Of a stretch of DNA of 64,000 bases, positions 46,749 through 60,070 are shown in pieces (positions within the stretch are counted from its first letter, which is position 1; every line of letters begins with the position of its first letter). The notes beneath the pieces were generated by a model that was not told where the DNA came from, searched no databases, and saw nothing but the letters and a program-made list of their open reading frames with translations. This DNA is from Rosa chinensis. Its lineage: Eukaryota; Streptophyta; Magnoliopsida; Rosales; Rosaceae. The DNA lies in the NCBI RefSeq assembly GCF_002994745.2, contig NC_037092.1, positions 85,108,824 to 85,172,823 of the forward strand. The letters run 5' to 3'. Both the position numbers and the translations under genes were made by a program.

Positions 46749-47306
46749 TGTTAGAAAACTAATTCACACGTTAATTGCTATATCTAAAAGATAAATACAG
46801 ATAGAGTTAATATACCAGACTAGGAAAAAGGAAGCAAAACTTTACAGATTGTGATCAAGGCTAGAACTTGGTTCTATCCCCTTAAGACGAAATTGCCTCC
46901 TCGTCGGTGCTTGAAGGGTTATTGGCAAACGTCTCCCAGGAGTACAACGATCAAACTTTCCTCTAGAAGAAGCACTACAATCTTGAGGATCAACGAACGC
47001 AGATTGTGTTTTTCTCTCTCAATCTCTTAAGACTCTAATGTGATATGCAGAAACTTTTGAATATTGGAAATATTTTCTGATGCAAAAGTTAGATTCCAAG
47101 TGGTGGGATTTCTTCTCCTTAAATAGGAGTCTGATGCATCTCTTTGAAAGGACATACCTTTCTACACATCAACTTCTACGTTGCTTTTAGGTTGAAAGGT
47201 TGTAACCTTTGGATAGAATGATCAGTTACTTCTTCCATATATACTAGACTTATTAATTTGAATTTTCATTCAAATTAATTTAATCTTTGGATTAAATTTA
47301 CTAACA
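46749..47306 (-). repeat. Copia-2 5' LTR
   Basis: 558 bp, TG...CA. Followed on its outer side by CAATG. Confidence 0.95.
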
Positions 47307-49543
47307 CAATGTCCTTTGAAAGAAAGAGCACAAATTTTAATATTTAACAGGTAGCGCAGATTCAACTTATAATTTGTACACTGAGGGTTGAGTTTTATTA
47401 CCATTAGGCCACTCAACATTCCATCATTTGTTCCAAGTCTGCTCAACTCTGAGTTTGATCTAATAATAGCGGACTTAAAGTAAAAGAGAAGTAGATAAAT
47501 CAGCGAGAATATGAACAGTACTAGATTGAATAATACTAACTACACTTCTCTTATTTGAAATAAGCCAAATAAGGATAAAACTTAAATATAATGTGGTAGA
47601 TTGACAACAACATAAACAAGTTTTGCCTTCAACCCTTTGTTTTCTACATTTTGGCAAAGCCCTAATTGTTGAATGTGGACAAGAATTGGCAACACATGCA
47701 TTTAATGCAAGACTTGTCTGAAGCAGTGATGCATTAGCCAGGAGAACTGTCTAGTTTCTTTCATCCATTTGATCATTGGATGAGGCTTACCTAAACTAGG
47801 TAATATTTTCATTTGGAGGTTTACTTTTCCACTTGCCAGCTAGTTTTCATATTCAAATTAATGTCACCAGATTAATTCAGTGTAAGATTTCCATGGATTT
47901 TCTTATCCTATTGGGGCTGAAAACTTTTACAGCATGGAAGAGAGGGGAAGACTGGATGTGACCCGAAATGAGCTGATTCAAATTCAACCAAAGGACAATA
48001 ATGTAGGGGATGTTCGACAAAGTTGGATGCAGAAAGTTAAGAGTGGATGCTATGAAATTTGCTGAAGTTTCAGATTTTTTTGTCAATTTCTGAAACTTCC
48101 CAGTTTCCCACCTATACATACCAACCGTTATTTACCATCAGTACATATGCCTACCAAATTTAATTGTTAAATGTGAACTAAATTCACTGAATCAATCAAC
48201 TAACCAACCAACAATTTCCCAATTATTGGTTTTCATGGTCCTATCTACCCTATGGCATCTTGACCAAAAAACATTGATCTTAGTTTTGGACTACAGGTTA
48301 AACCTGTACAACCATCCAACCATCAAAATTTCCTTTGTTACGTTTCATCTGAAACTAGTTGATATCTATAACATAGAACAACTAGCACAGTACCACGATG
48401 AGAGCAGTTAATGATGTTGAAAATTATACACACATCCAAAAGTTAAAAACTTCAGCAAATACAAAACGCAAAAAAAAAAAGTGTTGAGAGCAGAAACTGA
48501 GTTGAGCTAACACACAGAGACTCCAATAAACTAAGCCAAAGAGTTCTCTTGAAGATTTAAGTCTAAACTGAGTAGAATTAAAACAACGAGCATGATGCAT
48601 GATGCATGAGAGCATGGATCCCCCTCCCATTTTTAGCCAGTTAATATAAATCTTTGCATTATCTTCAACAGAATTCTGTTTGCTTCTCTTGCCATTTCTG
48701 ATTTTATCCAATCAATTCAAGGTTTTACCTGTATCGTTTGGAATTTCAAAGATACCCTTTTTTTACTTTTGTCCAGTTGAAGAACATTCAACATTGGGAT
48801 CTCTTACAATACAAGTATTCAAGTTGAAAAGTGTAGCAATATAGTCAACATGTTAAAATGTCAAAAATGATTCAACCTAGCTTGGATTTGTAAACCATAC
48901 GAGTCAGTTATACAAACGTTGTACAGACATGATTCACTTTGCTTTGCGTACCTCAAAAACTGCTTGATGTAAAAATCATTTCTGTATATGGAAGTGTAGC
49001 TTGAAGTCACAATCTATACTGTAAATGATATCAGTTTTCATTTAGATCCAAATGGCTGCATTACCCCTCCACTCAAAATTATCTGAAAAGGAGAAGTGCA
49101 CAAGTTATTCAAATCCCAGGGTACCTTTGACTTGTTCAGCTAATAATTATCAATTTCTCCACTTGCAGACTCAATGGTGGTTCATTAGAAGGGGAGTGGC
49201 CAAGTAGAGCATTGTTTCCGATACAATGTCAACTAGAGTATGTTAGATAAAGCTTGTTGCACTTATTTTTGTTCAACTAAAACTATTGACCTCTCGGACA
49301 ACTAGCAAGTTGATGCCCTGACAAAGTTTTGGCTATTAATACCTGTCAAGGGATCTTAATTTCTATACAACATCGAGTATGTTTATATCATATAACATTA
49401 ACCTTACATCATCTTGAAGATGATAGGGAAAAGATGGATCCAAAAGAAGCAGACTCAGTCAAAAAAAAAACAAAACTCGGCAACAATCTAGTAGTCATGT
49501 TCAAATTATGTTACTTACCAAAAGCACATGTAATTTAATTAAA
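47307..49543. other. Non-coding, with partial NLR-flank copies
   Basis: No gene. 48220-48300 is a weak copy of block A (catggtcctatctaccctat, catcttgacc). 48510-48620 matches 63290-63400 (aagccaaagagttct...gatgagagcatg), a duplicated NLR-flank segment. The rest shows nothing. Confidence 0.5.
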
Positions 49544-49783
49544 CATATACTAAAGCTGAATCCACTGTTCTACTGTTTATACTATTGACAACTGTTCATA
49601 AGGGTGTGAAATGACCGTTTTGCCCTCTGTTTTTGGTGATTTACAGTTTGCCATTCCAGTATTCACCTTGAAAGACGGTTTTGCCCGCAAATTTAATATG
49701 AAATTACATGGCATATCCTATCATTTCAGTTTTTTTTTATAATATTTTTTTTAAATTTTACAATTCTGCTATTTCCTTTAAAA

Positions 49784-49816
<33 letters not shown>

Positions 49817-51833
49817 GAGAGAACAATTTTGTTTTGTATTGGTAAATTTCTACAAATCATAGAAAACAATTATTTTTGGTTGTATCTCATTTCTTGCTAA
49901 TCTATTATTAACGCTGATATTTTTTGATATTGCGAGTATTCATCTATTACTCTATTACACATTAAAAAAAAATAAAAAACCCGCGAGCATGGCCCAGGTC
50001 AATTTGTCTTCGAAAAAAATTGAAATTATAATGAGAGTTACTATTGAATGAATAGTCCATGGACGTTATTTATTATTTTAGATATATGCTTATGAAAATC
50101 TAAAGTAATTGTATAATGCATATAATCATCAACAAACTGTACAATGCATATAAAAAGTTTTGTTTTCATTTTTTGGACAATAAAAGATAAGTTCGTATAA
50201 AAAAATAACATAAATAAAATTGTTTATTCGTTGATGCTACTGAGATTTGTGTTCCATGGATGCAATATTTTTTTGTGATTAGTGATCTATGAGACATTTG
50301 TTGGAAAAAAATGGGTTTCTATCTTTCTTACATAATTTGGTTTATATGGATTGCTTCATATATAAGATGGGGTTGTCTTTCACCAAAATTTTCAGTGGAT
50401 ATTTTGCTAAGAAAGAAATGCATGTATTCTTATTGTGGATTTTGATGCCACTGGTGAGCACCTTTTGGTATAAGCTTAAATTAGGAGAAATCATTACCAC
50501 TATTCCTACCATTGGTATATTTGTTGCACAAAATTTTTATCCTAAGCGAATCCAATTCTTATTTTTTCGAATTACTTTTGATTGAGATATTCAAGCCTTC
50601 TATGGGCAGATGAATGAGTTTATAATGCACATTTTTATGCATATGAACATTGTTGTTTTTTTTTTTCAATAATGCATACCAATAACAAAAAGACTATAAA
50701 TAATTTTGCCCTTATTTTTCCATCAATTACCAGCTGCCACTCTCAGTGCGGGTACTGTTTAATGAATAGTAACTATGATTTTCCGGATCTGCCCCAATTT
50801 CATATGTTGCTCCTTATATTATGTTGTTTGTATCAAAAAACAAATGAAGGGTAACTATACTGAAGGAAAATGAGGAAGATTATTGTCCATAAAATAGTGA
50901 AATGCCCGATTTGCCCCCAGATTTTCTTTGCTTTGACTATTTAATCCCTGATTGCAAATTTTTGAAAACTTTTTTTTATTTTTTATTTTTTTATAATAAA
51001 CTCTTATCATGCCTCTACTTGCATATGTCAATAAGAATCGAGGTCATGATTTTTACAATATTTAATTATAACTTACTAATAATTTTTACAATGTTGGATT
51101 ATAACTTACCAAATAATTCACACTTTCACAGCTCACCAACATTTTTTTTTTGAAAATTGTAAAAAGAGAAGATAAACACCCGCCTCTACTCAAAACTTTA
51201 AAAGTGGAGATTGCTTATGGATGAATGAAATATGGTGGTTTGAGTTTTCATGAATAAAACTCTTTTCACAATTCTATAAAAAGTAATATGTAAAATAAGA
51301 ACGTCTTTTAATTGATATTTACTAAATATAAAAAACTTCTTTCCGCAACATCGCACGGATTTTGCCCTTGAATTTTAACTGAAATTACAGTTCTGTCTTT
51401 TTTTTTTTTTTTTTTAAAGTTTTGCCATATATATTAGTATATATCAACTGAACAAAATAAAAAGAAATGAAAACTATCCTTGGCTAATGTCAATAGAGTG
51501 CCATGCATGGTTAATTGAATTGTGTAAGATTAAGGATTCTATCCAAGGTACTTCCTTGATTATATTTTTTCTTCATCTTCTAAACTTCTTCATTTCAAAC
51601 AATTTCAATTGTTATTAAAATATAAGAGTGAGTCTATTAAAATTGTTATTTATCTTATACGAGCACATTACACATTGCACCTAATTATGTAAATCAATAT
51701 TTCCACAACTATAGAACACATTTTAGTTTTTATTTTTATTTTTCATTTTTTTTATCAAAAAAGAATTCATTATTCTAACCGGATCGATTAACAATGTTAA
51801 CTCCCGTAGCAAAGCGCGGGCAACTATTACTAG
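49544..51833 (+). mobile_element. Helitron-like element (Helitron-1)
   Basis: The 3' end has a hairpin (CTCCCGtagcaaaGCGCGGGC) followed about ten bases later by CTAG (51830-51833). The presumed 5' region (catatactaaagctgaatcca... then aatgaccgttttgccc) resembles the 5' region of Helitron-2. No Rep/helicase frame, AT-rich interior. The exact 5' base is uncertain, and 50840-50940 looks like a second 5'-type segment, so it may be composite. Confidence 0.6.
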
Positions 51834-52858
51834 TATTTACTATATACAAAAGGGCCTGCACTATTCATTTTACTGTTCATCTTGGGTGTATGAAATGACT
51901 CTTTTGCCCTCTGTTTTTTGTTAACTACGGCCCTGCCATTCAGTCGTTCTAGAATCCTCCCTCTTTTTGGATTTTTTGCGCACAGTGAGAAGAGTGCAGC
52001 GGAGGAGGGAGAGAACAGGTTATAGGAGAGTTTGTTTCCGCCGTGCCCAGAATAGCCCAATAGAAATCGGAGAAGCTGATCCAGGAATTGTATTAGCCTA
52101 ATCTACATCAGTGTAACTTTGGGTTAGAGTAACAGAGCGAAGAGGAATACCAGGAGAGCTTAGTTTGTAGAAGATGTGCAATCCTATCTCACACAGCCTA
52201 GCTCCGACTGTAAATCTGTCTTCGCTTTTCTCCAAGAAAGGTCTGCCCATTAAGATTTACTTCCTTCTTTCTCAAAGCCCAAGTCTTTTTCATCTTGATG
52301 TATCCGGGTTTTGACTCATGTAGTTCTAATCGATTTCCCAAGTTTGAAGCTTTACCCAACTGACTTGCTAAAACTTAATTGGGATTGAAATAAATGGATA
52401 TATGCAGTAGTGAATCTATTGAGAAGTATATCTATTAGTGACACTGAAAATACAAAGAAGTATATTTATTAGTGAGTTTGTTGTTTCATTTTCTAGAACT
52501 TTGTATTGTAGCTGTTATCTTATTCCAATTTGTCCGTTTGACCTTTGATCATCCGGGCCATTAGTTGTTTGCTGCACTTAGTTTCTATGGTTTGGGATTT
52601 TGGATAACACCCATTATTGAGTAGTTTGTGGTGATTTTATAGGGGCTAGATTAGCAAAAGCTGTACAGAAGTTGGGAAGATAATCCGGATGTCGGTTTTA
52701 TACTTTTATTGCATTGAAGGTAATTGTGTTTCTTTTTCTCCCCGTTGCCACTAATTTGGTTCTTTAACATGGGCTACCATTCTTTTGTCCCATACTATAG
52801 GTGATATTGCTTGGTTTTGATTACACAAGTGGTGACTTATAAAAAGTGGTTTTAAATT

Positions 52859-52921
52859 TTGAAGGGCAGTGGCAAGGCATTTTGTGCGGGTGGAGATATC
52901 GTGTCTCTCTATCATTTCAGC
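52859..52921 (+). pseudogene. 3-hydroxyisobutyryl-CoA hydrolase-like exon fragment in Helitron-2
   Basis: Reads LKGSGKAFCAGGDIVSLYHF, the oxyanion-hole region of the enoyl-CoA hydratase/HIBYL-CoA hydrolase family (GxGxAFCAGGD). The frame stops shortly after. These enzymes act in valine breakdown. Only a piece is present. Confidence 0.75.
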
Positions 52922-54021
52922 AAGAAAAACTAAAAGAAGGAAATAAATTCATACCGTATGTTTTTTTTTCCTCTCTCTCTCTTAATTTTGCTGTTATCAC
53001 GTATTAGTTTGTGCCTCTAGCTAGATGTGTTTTGCTAATGTGGTTGTTATTAAGACAGGAAAAGTAAGATACATGTTCTATTCACTATTTATTAAGTGAG
53101 GTTTTGGCTCTTGGTTCTTGACCTTTAAAGAGCTTTTGGTTATTCCTATGCAGATTATGAGGGAATGGAGGAAATGAGGACCAAAAATTAAGGAGCCCAA
53201 ACCGATAGGGTGACAAAACTTGCTCTCCCTTCTTTCTTTCTTTGTTAATTTTTTTTCCCCTGTTTCTGCCTTCTTTGGCTTATTTTGTTTCTGTTCCATA
53301 TCTAGATAAGTGATACAAAAAGAATGGGTTTGTATGACCAATTAGGAGTGGCTAAGTGACAGATTTTGTTTAAGCAAAGTACGCATGGCTTCTTTCTCTT
53401 TTGTTTTTTTGTTGTTCTTAATGCTGCTCATGTCTAAGTTGCTATTGAGATTGGTGTGTAGTTTCCATTGTGATCCAATAACATCATTCTGAAATGTAAG
53501 AAAACTGATCAGTTAATGTGCTGTGTATCTTGAATTGAAATTGATCAGTGTTGTTGTGCATATATTCATATATATATATATCAGAGCAAATACTAATAAC
53601 TCCTGAATTCATCCCTTGAAAACTGATCAGTATCTGCTGTGCATCTTCGTAATTTATATCGGATGTTAAAGGGTGAGAAGCATATTCGTATTGAAAGACG
53701 TTATTAGACAATCAATATTAGTCAGTGTATACACACACAAATAGGACTTATATCATGCTCATTAGTGAGAGCTCAGTCAATATATACCAACTTTGACATC
53801 AAAATCAGATAGTTCATGATCAAGTAACTTTAAAATGACCATTTTTTTTTCATACTGCCTAATAAGAAGGGTTTGGTTGAGTTTTTATTTTCTATTATTT
53901 GTATCTCTGAGGTGACCTTAATTATCTTTGCCTGTTTTCATCGTCCTTTTTTGTTTTGTATTTGAATGTGGTATGGTTATGATATACTGGTGACATTGGG
54001 GGGGGGGGATATTTCATGCAG

Positions 54022-54101
54022 TCTTGATATTGAGGCTATCAGGACAACACGGCCACCTGCACTTGCAGTTTTCACAAGCCTCAAATTGAAACAATATCAA
54101 A
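54022..54101 (+). pseudogene. Unidentified captured exon in Helitron-2
   Basis: Bounded by an acceptor (tttcatgcag) and a donor (GTAAGC). The open frame reads EAIRTTRPPALAVFTSLKLK. The protein family is not recognised. A nearby stretch (55696-55790, CDLRESDRVDKKLFQPALYL) also looks coding and unassigned. Confidence 0.4.
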
Positions 54102-56326
54102 GTAAGCCATACTAACTTCCATTATGTCATTCAGATATAGTATCATAGAAAAATCATACTTTTATTTGATCTCTTTTATATTAACTTCCATATATTCGGT
54201 ATTCTAGACTAAGTTTTACTATCAAGCACATGAAGCACTTTGACAGGATCACCGGTTAATGCCAATCTTCATTACTGAAGTATACTTTGCTCTCTTTTTA
54301 ATAGTTATGTAACTTTTGATTCATCTAATCAATCCAATTAATCTGGCAATTTGCAGAGAACACAACACCAGCAACTACCTTCAAGAAGACCTGTCTGTAC
54401 TACATTTGGTCATCATAGCCATGTAAGTATAGTCATGAAATTACATATAGCTAGGCTTTTATACATACTACTAATCTCTGTTTTTAATGGATTACTGAAA
54501 TTTTTGTTTCCCTTTGGTTTATGATGTAGGGAGCATAAATTCAGATATTAAAGAGTTGAAAATAGTTATTATCTTATGAGCAATAATGTTCATCATAAGG
54601 TTTTCGATACATTATAATTCGATAGATGTATTCCAAATAACTGTAAATTAGCTTTGATGATGTTCATGGTTTATGTGTTCTGCTTTGCCAATAAATTGTA
54701 GATTGATTCGTTTGTATCACATGTTCCAATCTTGCTTATACATGGTCTAGCAAGGATATACCAATTTCCTTTAAGAAAGAAGAAATAAACATTGCAGGCT
54801 GGTTCTGCTTTCGGTGGGTATCCCATCAATACACTCATGCAAGCAAGTTCATACTGTTGAAATCAAATGCACACCATCTAGAATATTAGATGCTTAATTT
54901 AACCTTCATTGTTGCTTCTGTTTGAATAAGATCATTATTGAAATAAGTTTTTCGTTCAGATTTTTTGCTTTCTTTTTACTTTGTCAGTTTGTTGCTATTT
55001 GATAGATAGTTGATCTCTTTTGTACGTAAAAATTCATCTTAAACTTTTCACCGATCTCTGCATTCATCAATTTTCAGTACCAAAAGCTGCAGTTTGTCTC
55101 CTTCCTCATCAAACTTCATAAGGAAGAACAAGTAAAATAGACATTTCATCCTGGTTTGTATAAGATATTGTATTTGGCACTGGCAGACAACAGAAAACAA
55201 CTTCTTCAAATTGAAGCAATGTTAGAAAAAAAAACGAAGCAATGAGAAGCAATTCAAACCACTAATCTCAAGTCAGTAACTAAAATAAATTGGCTTTTCT
55301 TCATGAGGAAAGTGTATCTTTGGAACTGCAATTTCTTTTCCTTTTATGATTTGGTTTATAAATTGCGAGCACATTCTTTGATTTTGCAAATCACTGTTTC
55401 CAATAATTAGCAAGTAAAAACGTACGACGATTCAAAGCCACTTGATTTGGATGCCTGGATATATAAGATCATTTCTTTACCCAAAATCAAATTCTGATCA
55501 AAGGGAAATAAATAAAATAACCAAGCAAAAATTCTGAAAATATGTTTCTTGCATTTTTCTTTTTTTATTGACTTGAGTTCTTTCATTCCCTATTCTGCTC
55601 CCCTGTTTGAATTTGATCTGAACAAGTTTCAGATCATTCCTATAGTGCTCTCATTTGACCTTCTCAATTATTGTTCAATTTGCTTTTCGTTGTAGAAACA
55701 ATGTGACTTGCGTGAATCAGACAGAGTTGACAAGAAGCTGTTCCAACCTGCACTGTATCTGAAATTGATTAATCTTGGTTTTCCTGGGCGTGACTATCAA
55801 TTTACTATCAAGACAACATTTTTTTTAATACGCTGGTGACATTACCAACCGAACTCGGGAAAACACACATCACTGCAGTTGTTATGTACTACTTCAGATG
55901 ATTTCCTAATGGTAAGTTTACTGCTTCTTACCAACTGCTTATTCAGCTACTATTCTCATGCTCTTATTTGTTTATAGTATGTAATATCATGCAATTAGTT
56001 TTTAAGGTAAGTGGATAGGTGTTTAACAAAACGGCAAAGTTACATGTGCAAATTTATTTGAACTTTTGTTTTGAAGCATCAACCTCACTTTCAGGAGTCT
56101 TCTTCTCACACTCCAACACGTTGAAACCCTTTCTCATTTCATCTCATCAAATTCAAACTATACTATAAGTATTATCATAAAGTTTCAAATAGTAAATACT
56201 TATTTCTTTGTTAATAAGGTAATGAAAATTAAACACTAACCCCCAAATTAGCCATTGATTTTTTTTTTCTTTTTCCTACCGGCCATGAAATAAAATGTCT
56301 ATTACTTGATACTGTCTTTATGTATC

Positions 56327-56428
56327 AGCAAATGTGAGTTTTGGCTCAACAGTATTGGGTTTTTGGGTCATATTGTTTCTGCAGAAAGCATTAGTGTGGA
56401 CACTCAGAAGGTGGAAGCAATTTCTTCG
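56327..56428 (+). pseudogene. Gypsy reverse-transcriptase fragment in Helitron-2
   Basis: Reads [20 protein letters not shown] and then VDTQKVEAI, the conserved RT thumb segment of plant Gypsy elements. About 34 residues only, followed by an unrelated Ser/Gly-rich frame (to 56677). Confidence 0.75.
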
Positions 56429-57162
56429 GATTCTGGTGGCCCTAGCCAGGGTCTAGCGAAGAGAGCTATTTCTACTTCTGGATCGTCTATTGATAGTGGG
56501 GGTAGCAGTGGATCTGGATCTCGTTCTCGAAACAGATGTCATGGGGCCCAGAGGACCAACAGGAGGCAGTTTGGTCGACGACAGCTACTGTCACTTTTTA
56601 TTCTCTGTCAGGGAATTTTTGGCAGGTGCGTTTTCCTTCGTTTGTTTCTAGCATCATGCTTTTACCAGAAATTTTGAAATTGTTTCTATTAGTTGAAACT
56701 CTCTTTTTTCAAGGCATTTAGGCTTGGTTTAATCAGTAGTTAAGTAGATAAAAGGTACCTAAATTAAGAAATTTTTGCGAATACAGGGGAGCAGTTGGAG
56801 AACCTCGCTTTAGATGTAGGTTCTTCTTATGCAAGATATTATGATTAAAAATTAGAAAGATGAAAACAGAAAAGCTGGAATCTTAGTTGACTTGAATTAA
56901 AACATGATTGATTAGGTGAAGCCCAAAATGTTAAGTCGTTGAGCTTACATTCATATTGATCCCATATGTATGTGAGCTGCATGGTTTTAAATTATAAATT
57001 AAGCATTATAAAGCCTACTGGAAAGAAGTTATGCCAAGTGAAGTCAACAATATTTTTTTTCAAGTATGAGTCTATGCATTGATTTAGGAAAAATTTGCTG
57101 ATCATTCGATAGAAGGATTCCACTGTATGATATATGTCTTATTAAGTGTTCTTCTCTTTCAG

Positions 57163-57338
57163 ATCAGGTCACATATATGTGATCGACACAAAAACAGATC
57201 CAGAAGCTCCCTCTCTGCATAAAGTTGTTCACCCTGAAGACATCGTACAGAAGACTGGATTGGCATACCTACACACATCTCACTGCCTTGCATCTGGTGA
57301 TTTCTTCTCATTGACTCAGAGTTTAATGTCAAGGGAAG
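57163..57338 (+). pseudogene. Selenium-binding-protein-like exon fragment in Helitron-2
   Basis: After an acceptor (ctctttcag) it reads IYVIDTKTDPEAPSLHKVV, then EDIVQKTGLAYLHTSHCLAS, as in plant selenium-binding protein 1 (methanethiol-oxidase family). A stretch is deleted after SGD; the text resumes in another frame as IDSEFNVKG and ends at a GTAATG donor. The missing segment and frame change make it non-functional. Confidence 0.85.
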
Positions 57339-57996
57339 GTAATGCCCTCTGTTCCAGTTGTGTACTACTATCTTCATTAGTAGGTTATTTGTTTTTTTTT
57401 TTTTTTGATTGGTTGTTGATTTGTCTAAAGAAAAGGGTACAATTTATGACATAATAAAGAATGAAGCTTCTGAATTTAGATTGCTTGCTACATATGTGCA
57501 GATGAAAACTACCACAACAACTCCATACCACTTTGGCAAGTTACCGACATTTCCATCCAATCCAAAATTTGCACCAATGCAAGCTGCCACAACTATTTGG
57601 CATATCAACATTTGACTTCCTCCCTCAAAGAAGAGCTTCCTCCTTCCTCACTTATAAACACCATACATTGAAACTATTGTTGCAGCAGCATTAACAAGTC
57701 CGGTGATCACAACTGATATGAGAGAAGCATCACTTCCCAAAGTTAATAGTTCATTTTTTTTCTCTCTGAAACTTTTATCAGGCAATAACTAATTTCCCAA
57801 AGTTTGACATAAAACAAGAGTAGCATATTGAAATGAATAGCTATAATACTGATAGTCTTGGCCTCTGTTGAGATTGTTTTATTATGAATAACTTTTGGTT
57901 TTATTTTGAACTTTGCTTGAACTTCCTTCCAAACTTCTTGAATCGCTCCTCTAATATCTGCTTCTTTCAAACACTTCAATCAAATCTGTATACTTA

Positions 57997-58002
<6 letters not shown>

Positions 58003-58034
<32 letters not shown>
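58003..58034. repeat. (AT)n microsatellite
   Basis: About 16 AT units inside Helitron-2 near its 3' end. Confidence 0.95.
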
Positions 58035-58036
<2 letters not shown>

Positions 58037-58159
58037 CCTATATGTGTATCTCCACTGTTTTTACTCCTGTAATTCCTTTAACTCACAGACAAGCAACATT
58101 TATAAACAATTCACAAAGAATCCCAACTCCCGCGGCAACGCGCGGGCACACTTTCCTAG

Positions 58160-59685
58160 TTATTACAATATTACCCATGAAAAGCACATAATTACTTAAT
58201 CCAGGTAACACAGTAAATAATGACTGGTAGTAGATATGCAATTACCAAGTTCATTAATTAGGTTGCTCAAGCTGTAGGAAGGCCGACGTGGACATTAATG
58301 CGGAGCGTATCCATGAGAAGGAGCAGAAACCACATCTATGAGAGTTTCCCCTGCCAATGAACATTGCAATCACATTTAGCATGTATTTTGGAGAACCAAA
58401 TGTCCCAGAATCAAAGCTTAAGCTAATATAAACAACTAAACAGACAATCGACAGATAAATGATAATGAGATAGCACACACACTCTTGACAAGCTACGCCA
58501 CAGATCTTTTTGATTGGTACTTGCATGATAAATAAAGCAGTATTATAAAGGAAGTGCAACACTGAACAGTCAATATATCTATGATTGTGCATTGAACTTT
58601 TTCCAGTAAGTACTCTGTTCAAGGGTGTGAAACAGGGGAGGGTAAAAATAAAACTTTACCCAAGACAATATCAGCATATATAGAGGTGTACAGAGAGAAC
58701 TGTTGAAAATTAAGTAGCTTCATACCGTGGGCAAGAATTTGCTCAAACAGAATCCTGAATTCCTGATCATGCCAACTTATCTCTTCACTCTCATGACTCA
58801 CATCCACAAATATTATTAAAGTCGATTAATAAGAAGCATTTTTCAAATGCGAAAACAATCAGCAAGTGTAAAACTTAGGCTGGAATGGAGAGGGAGTCAT
58901 CGGAATGGGTTGTTCGTTCATCTTTCCATTTTTGTGGCTTTAATCTCCAAGCCGCGTGTATTACTACTTCAAAGCTTCTTCTACATGAGTTGGAATTTCA
59001 TAGTAAAGCTGAATTTCCAATGATTGCAGCGAAAAAAGAGAACCCAACAGAATTGAGCCATTTTTTACAGGAGTGCTGATCACATGGTCAACAACTGACC
59101 ATGGATTTTCTGGTCACTGACTGTCCGATTGACAACAGAATTGAGCCATTTTGAGTGAGTGCCACTCGCGATATTCGGATATATAAGGATTAGCAGGGGA
59201 CGCGAGGGATGAGAAAGACGCGGGTAACCGCCACTCGCGAAACCAGAGCGTCGACGAGAGTAGCTAGTACCCTAGCCGGAGTTCATGCGTCTCCTGTTTG
59301 ATGGACTGGGCCATTTGGGTAATCGGATTTGGTGGGTGGGCCTAGACTGGAAGGATTTAAAAAGTTGGGATCAGAGCACAAAAAGATTATGCACGTCTAA
59401 TATCGTTTCGTCTTTTGGTCATTCAATTTGATTTTTAACCCTTTTTTTTGAAACATTTTAAAAATAACCATATATAAGGATAAAATGTCTTGATTATCCT
59501 CATGTTTATGTTTAACGGAAGTAACCACAAAATGTAGTACATATTCTGCATTACAAATAACGGAAATGTTAAGCCTAGCAATCATAGTATATTAAACTGG
59601 AAGTAATGCTTTTAGCTTCAACAGATTGTTAAGCCTGGCAAATATGGCCAGGCAGTGTCAATAAATATAAGCAAGCACAAACTAT
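58160..59685. other. Non-coding, NLR-flank-like
   Basis: No gene. 58880-58960 resembles 41800-41880. 59160-59290 is GC-rich (two GCCACTCGCGA words at 59161 and 59231) and could be a promoter or leader of a lost gene. Confidence 0.4.
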
Positions 59686-60070
59686 TGGGATGTTATAATC
59701 TTCTGGAAATAGGGAACACAGCAAGAAGCATGACTTGTAGTCCTCATCTTTCAAGTAATCATAGCTTAATTTTATACATTCGAAAGCATCTTCATCATGG
59801 TCAGAGTTCGCAATTTGCGACTTCTCTAATTGTTGAGCTGCTTTTTGCCATTCCACCAGATCTTTATGTCCAAGTGCCCTTGCAGGTTGCAGCTGCTATC
59901 AGTGCAATGGGTAGGCCCCTACATTCTCTGGCTACCTTCCTCACTACAACCTCAAAAATGGTCGATTCAAAAGACCTTGCATTTCTCACAAACAATTTCC
60001 AAGAATCTTGTTCTGATAAGATATTGAGAGGAATGACATTGCTTGGCTGTCGATGGAATTACAGACATTC
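59686..60070 (-). pseudogene. NB-ARC fragment of a dead NLR gene
   Basis: Nearly the same as 11450-11830 of the intact receptor. It covers SEQDSW, GLPIALIA-like and KLSYDYLKDEDYKSCFLLCS up to LFPEDYNIP. It has a frame change in the GLPL region (an extra base stretch near 59884-59895) and ends abruptly on both sides, with no P-loop, MHD or LRR. The shared CC-type RNBS-D shows it belongs to the same subfamily. Confidence 0.85.

Larger units (their letters stand above)
42516..47306 (-). mobile_element. Young Ty1/Copia element lacking gag (Copia-2)
   Basis: Two 558-bp LTRs (42516-43073 and 46749-47306), TG...CA, differ by one base (CpG to CpA). A 5-bp duplication CAATG flanks them (42511-42515 and 47307-47311). 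A purine tract (tgtgggggat on the minus strand) adjoins the 3' LTR. Only 46 bp separate the 5' LTR from the start of the protease frame at 46702, so gag and the usual primer-binding region are absent, yet the insertion is recent. Pol is complete apart from a single-base frameshift. Confidence 0.95.
51834..58159 (+). mobile_element. Gene-fragment-carrying Helitron-like element (Helitron-2)
   Basis: It starts directly after the CTAG of Helitron-1 with a similar 5' region (tactatatac...atgactcttttgccctc). Its 3' end has a GC hairpin (CCCGCGgcaaCGCGCGGG, 58130-58147) and CTAG at 58156-58159. It carries no Rep/helicase, but pieces of several unrelated genes with splice borders kept, as in plant gene-capturing Helitrons. 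A related copy lies inverted at 28719-30600. Confidence 0.65.
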
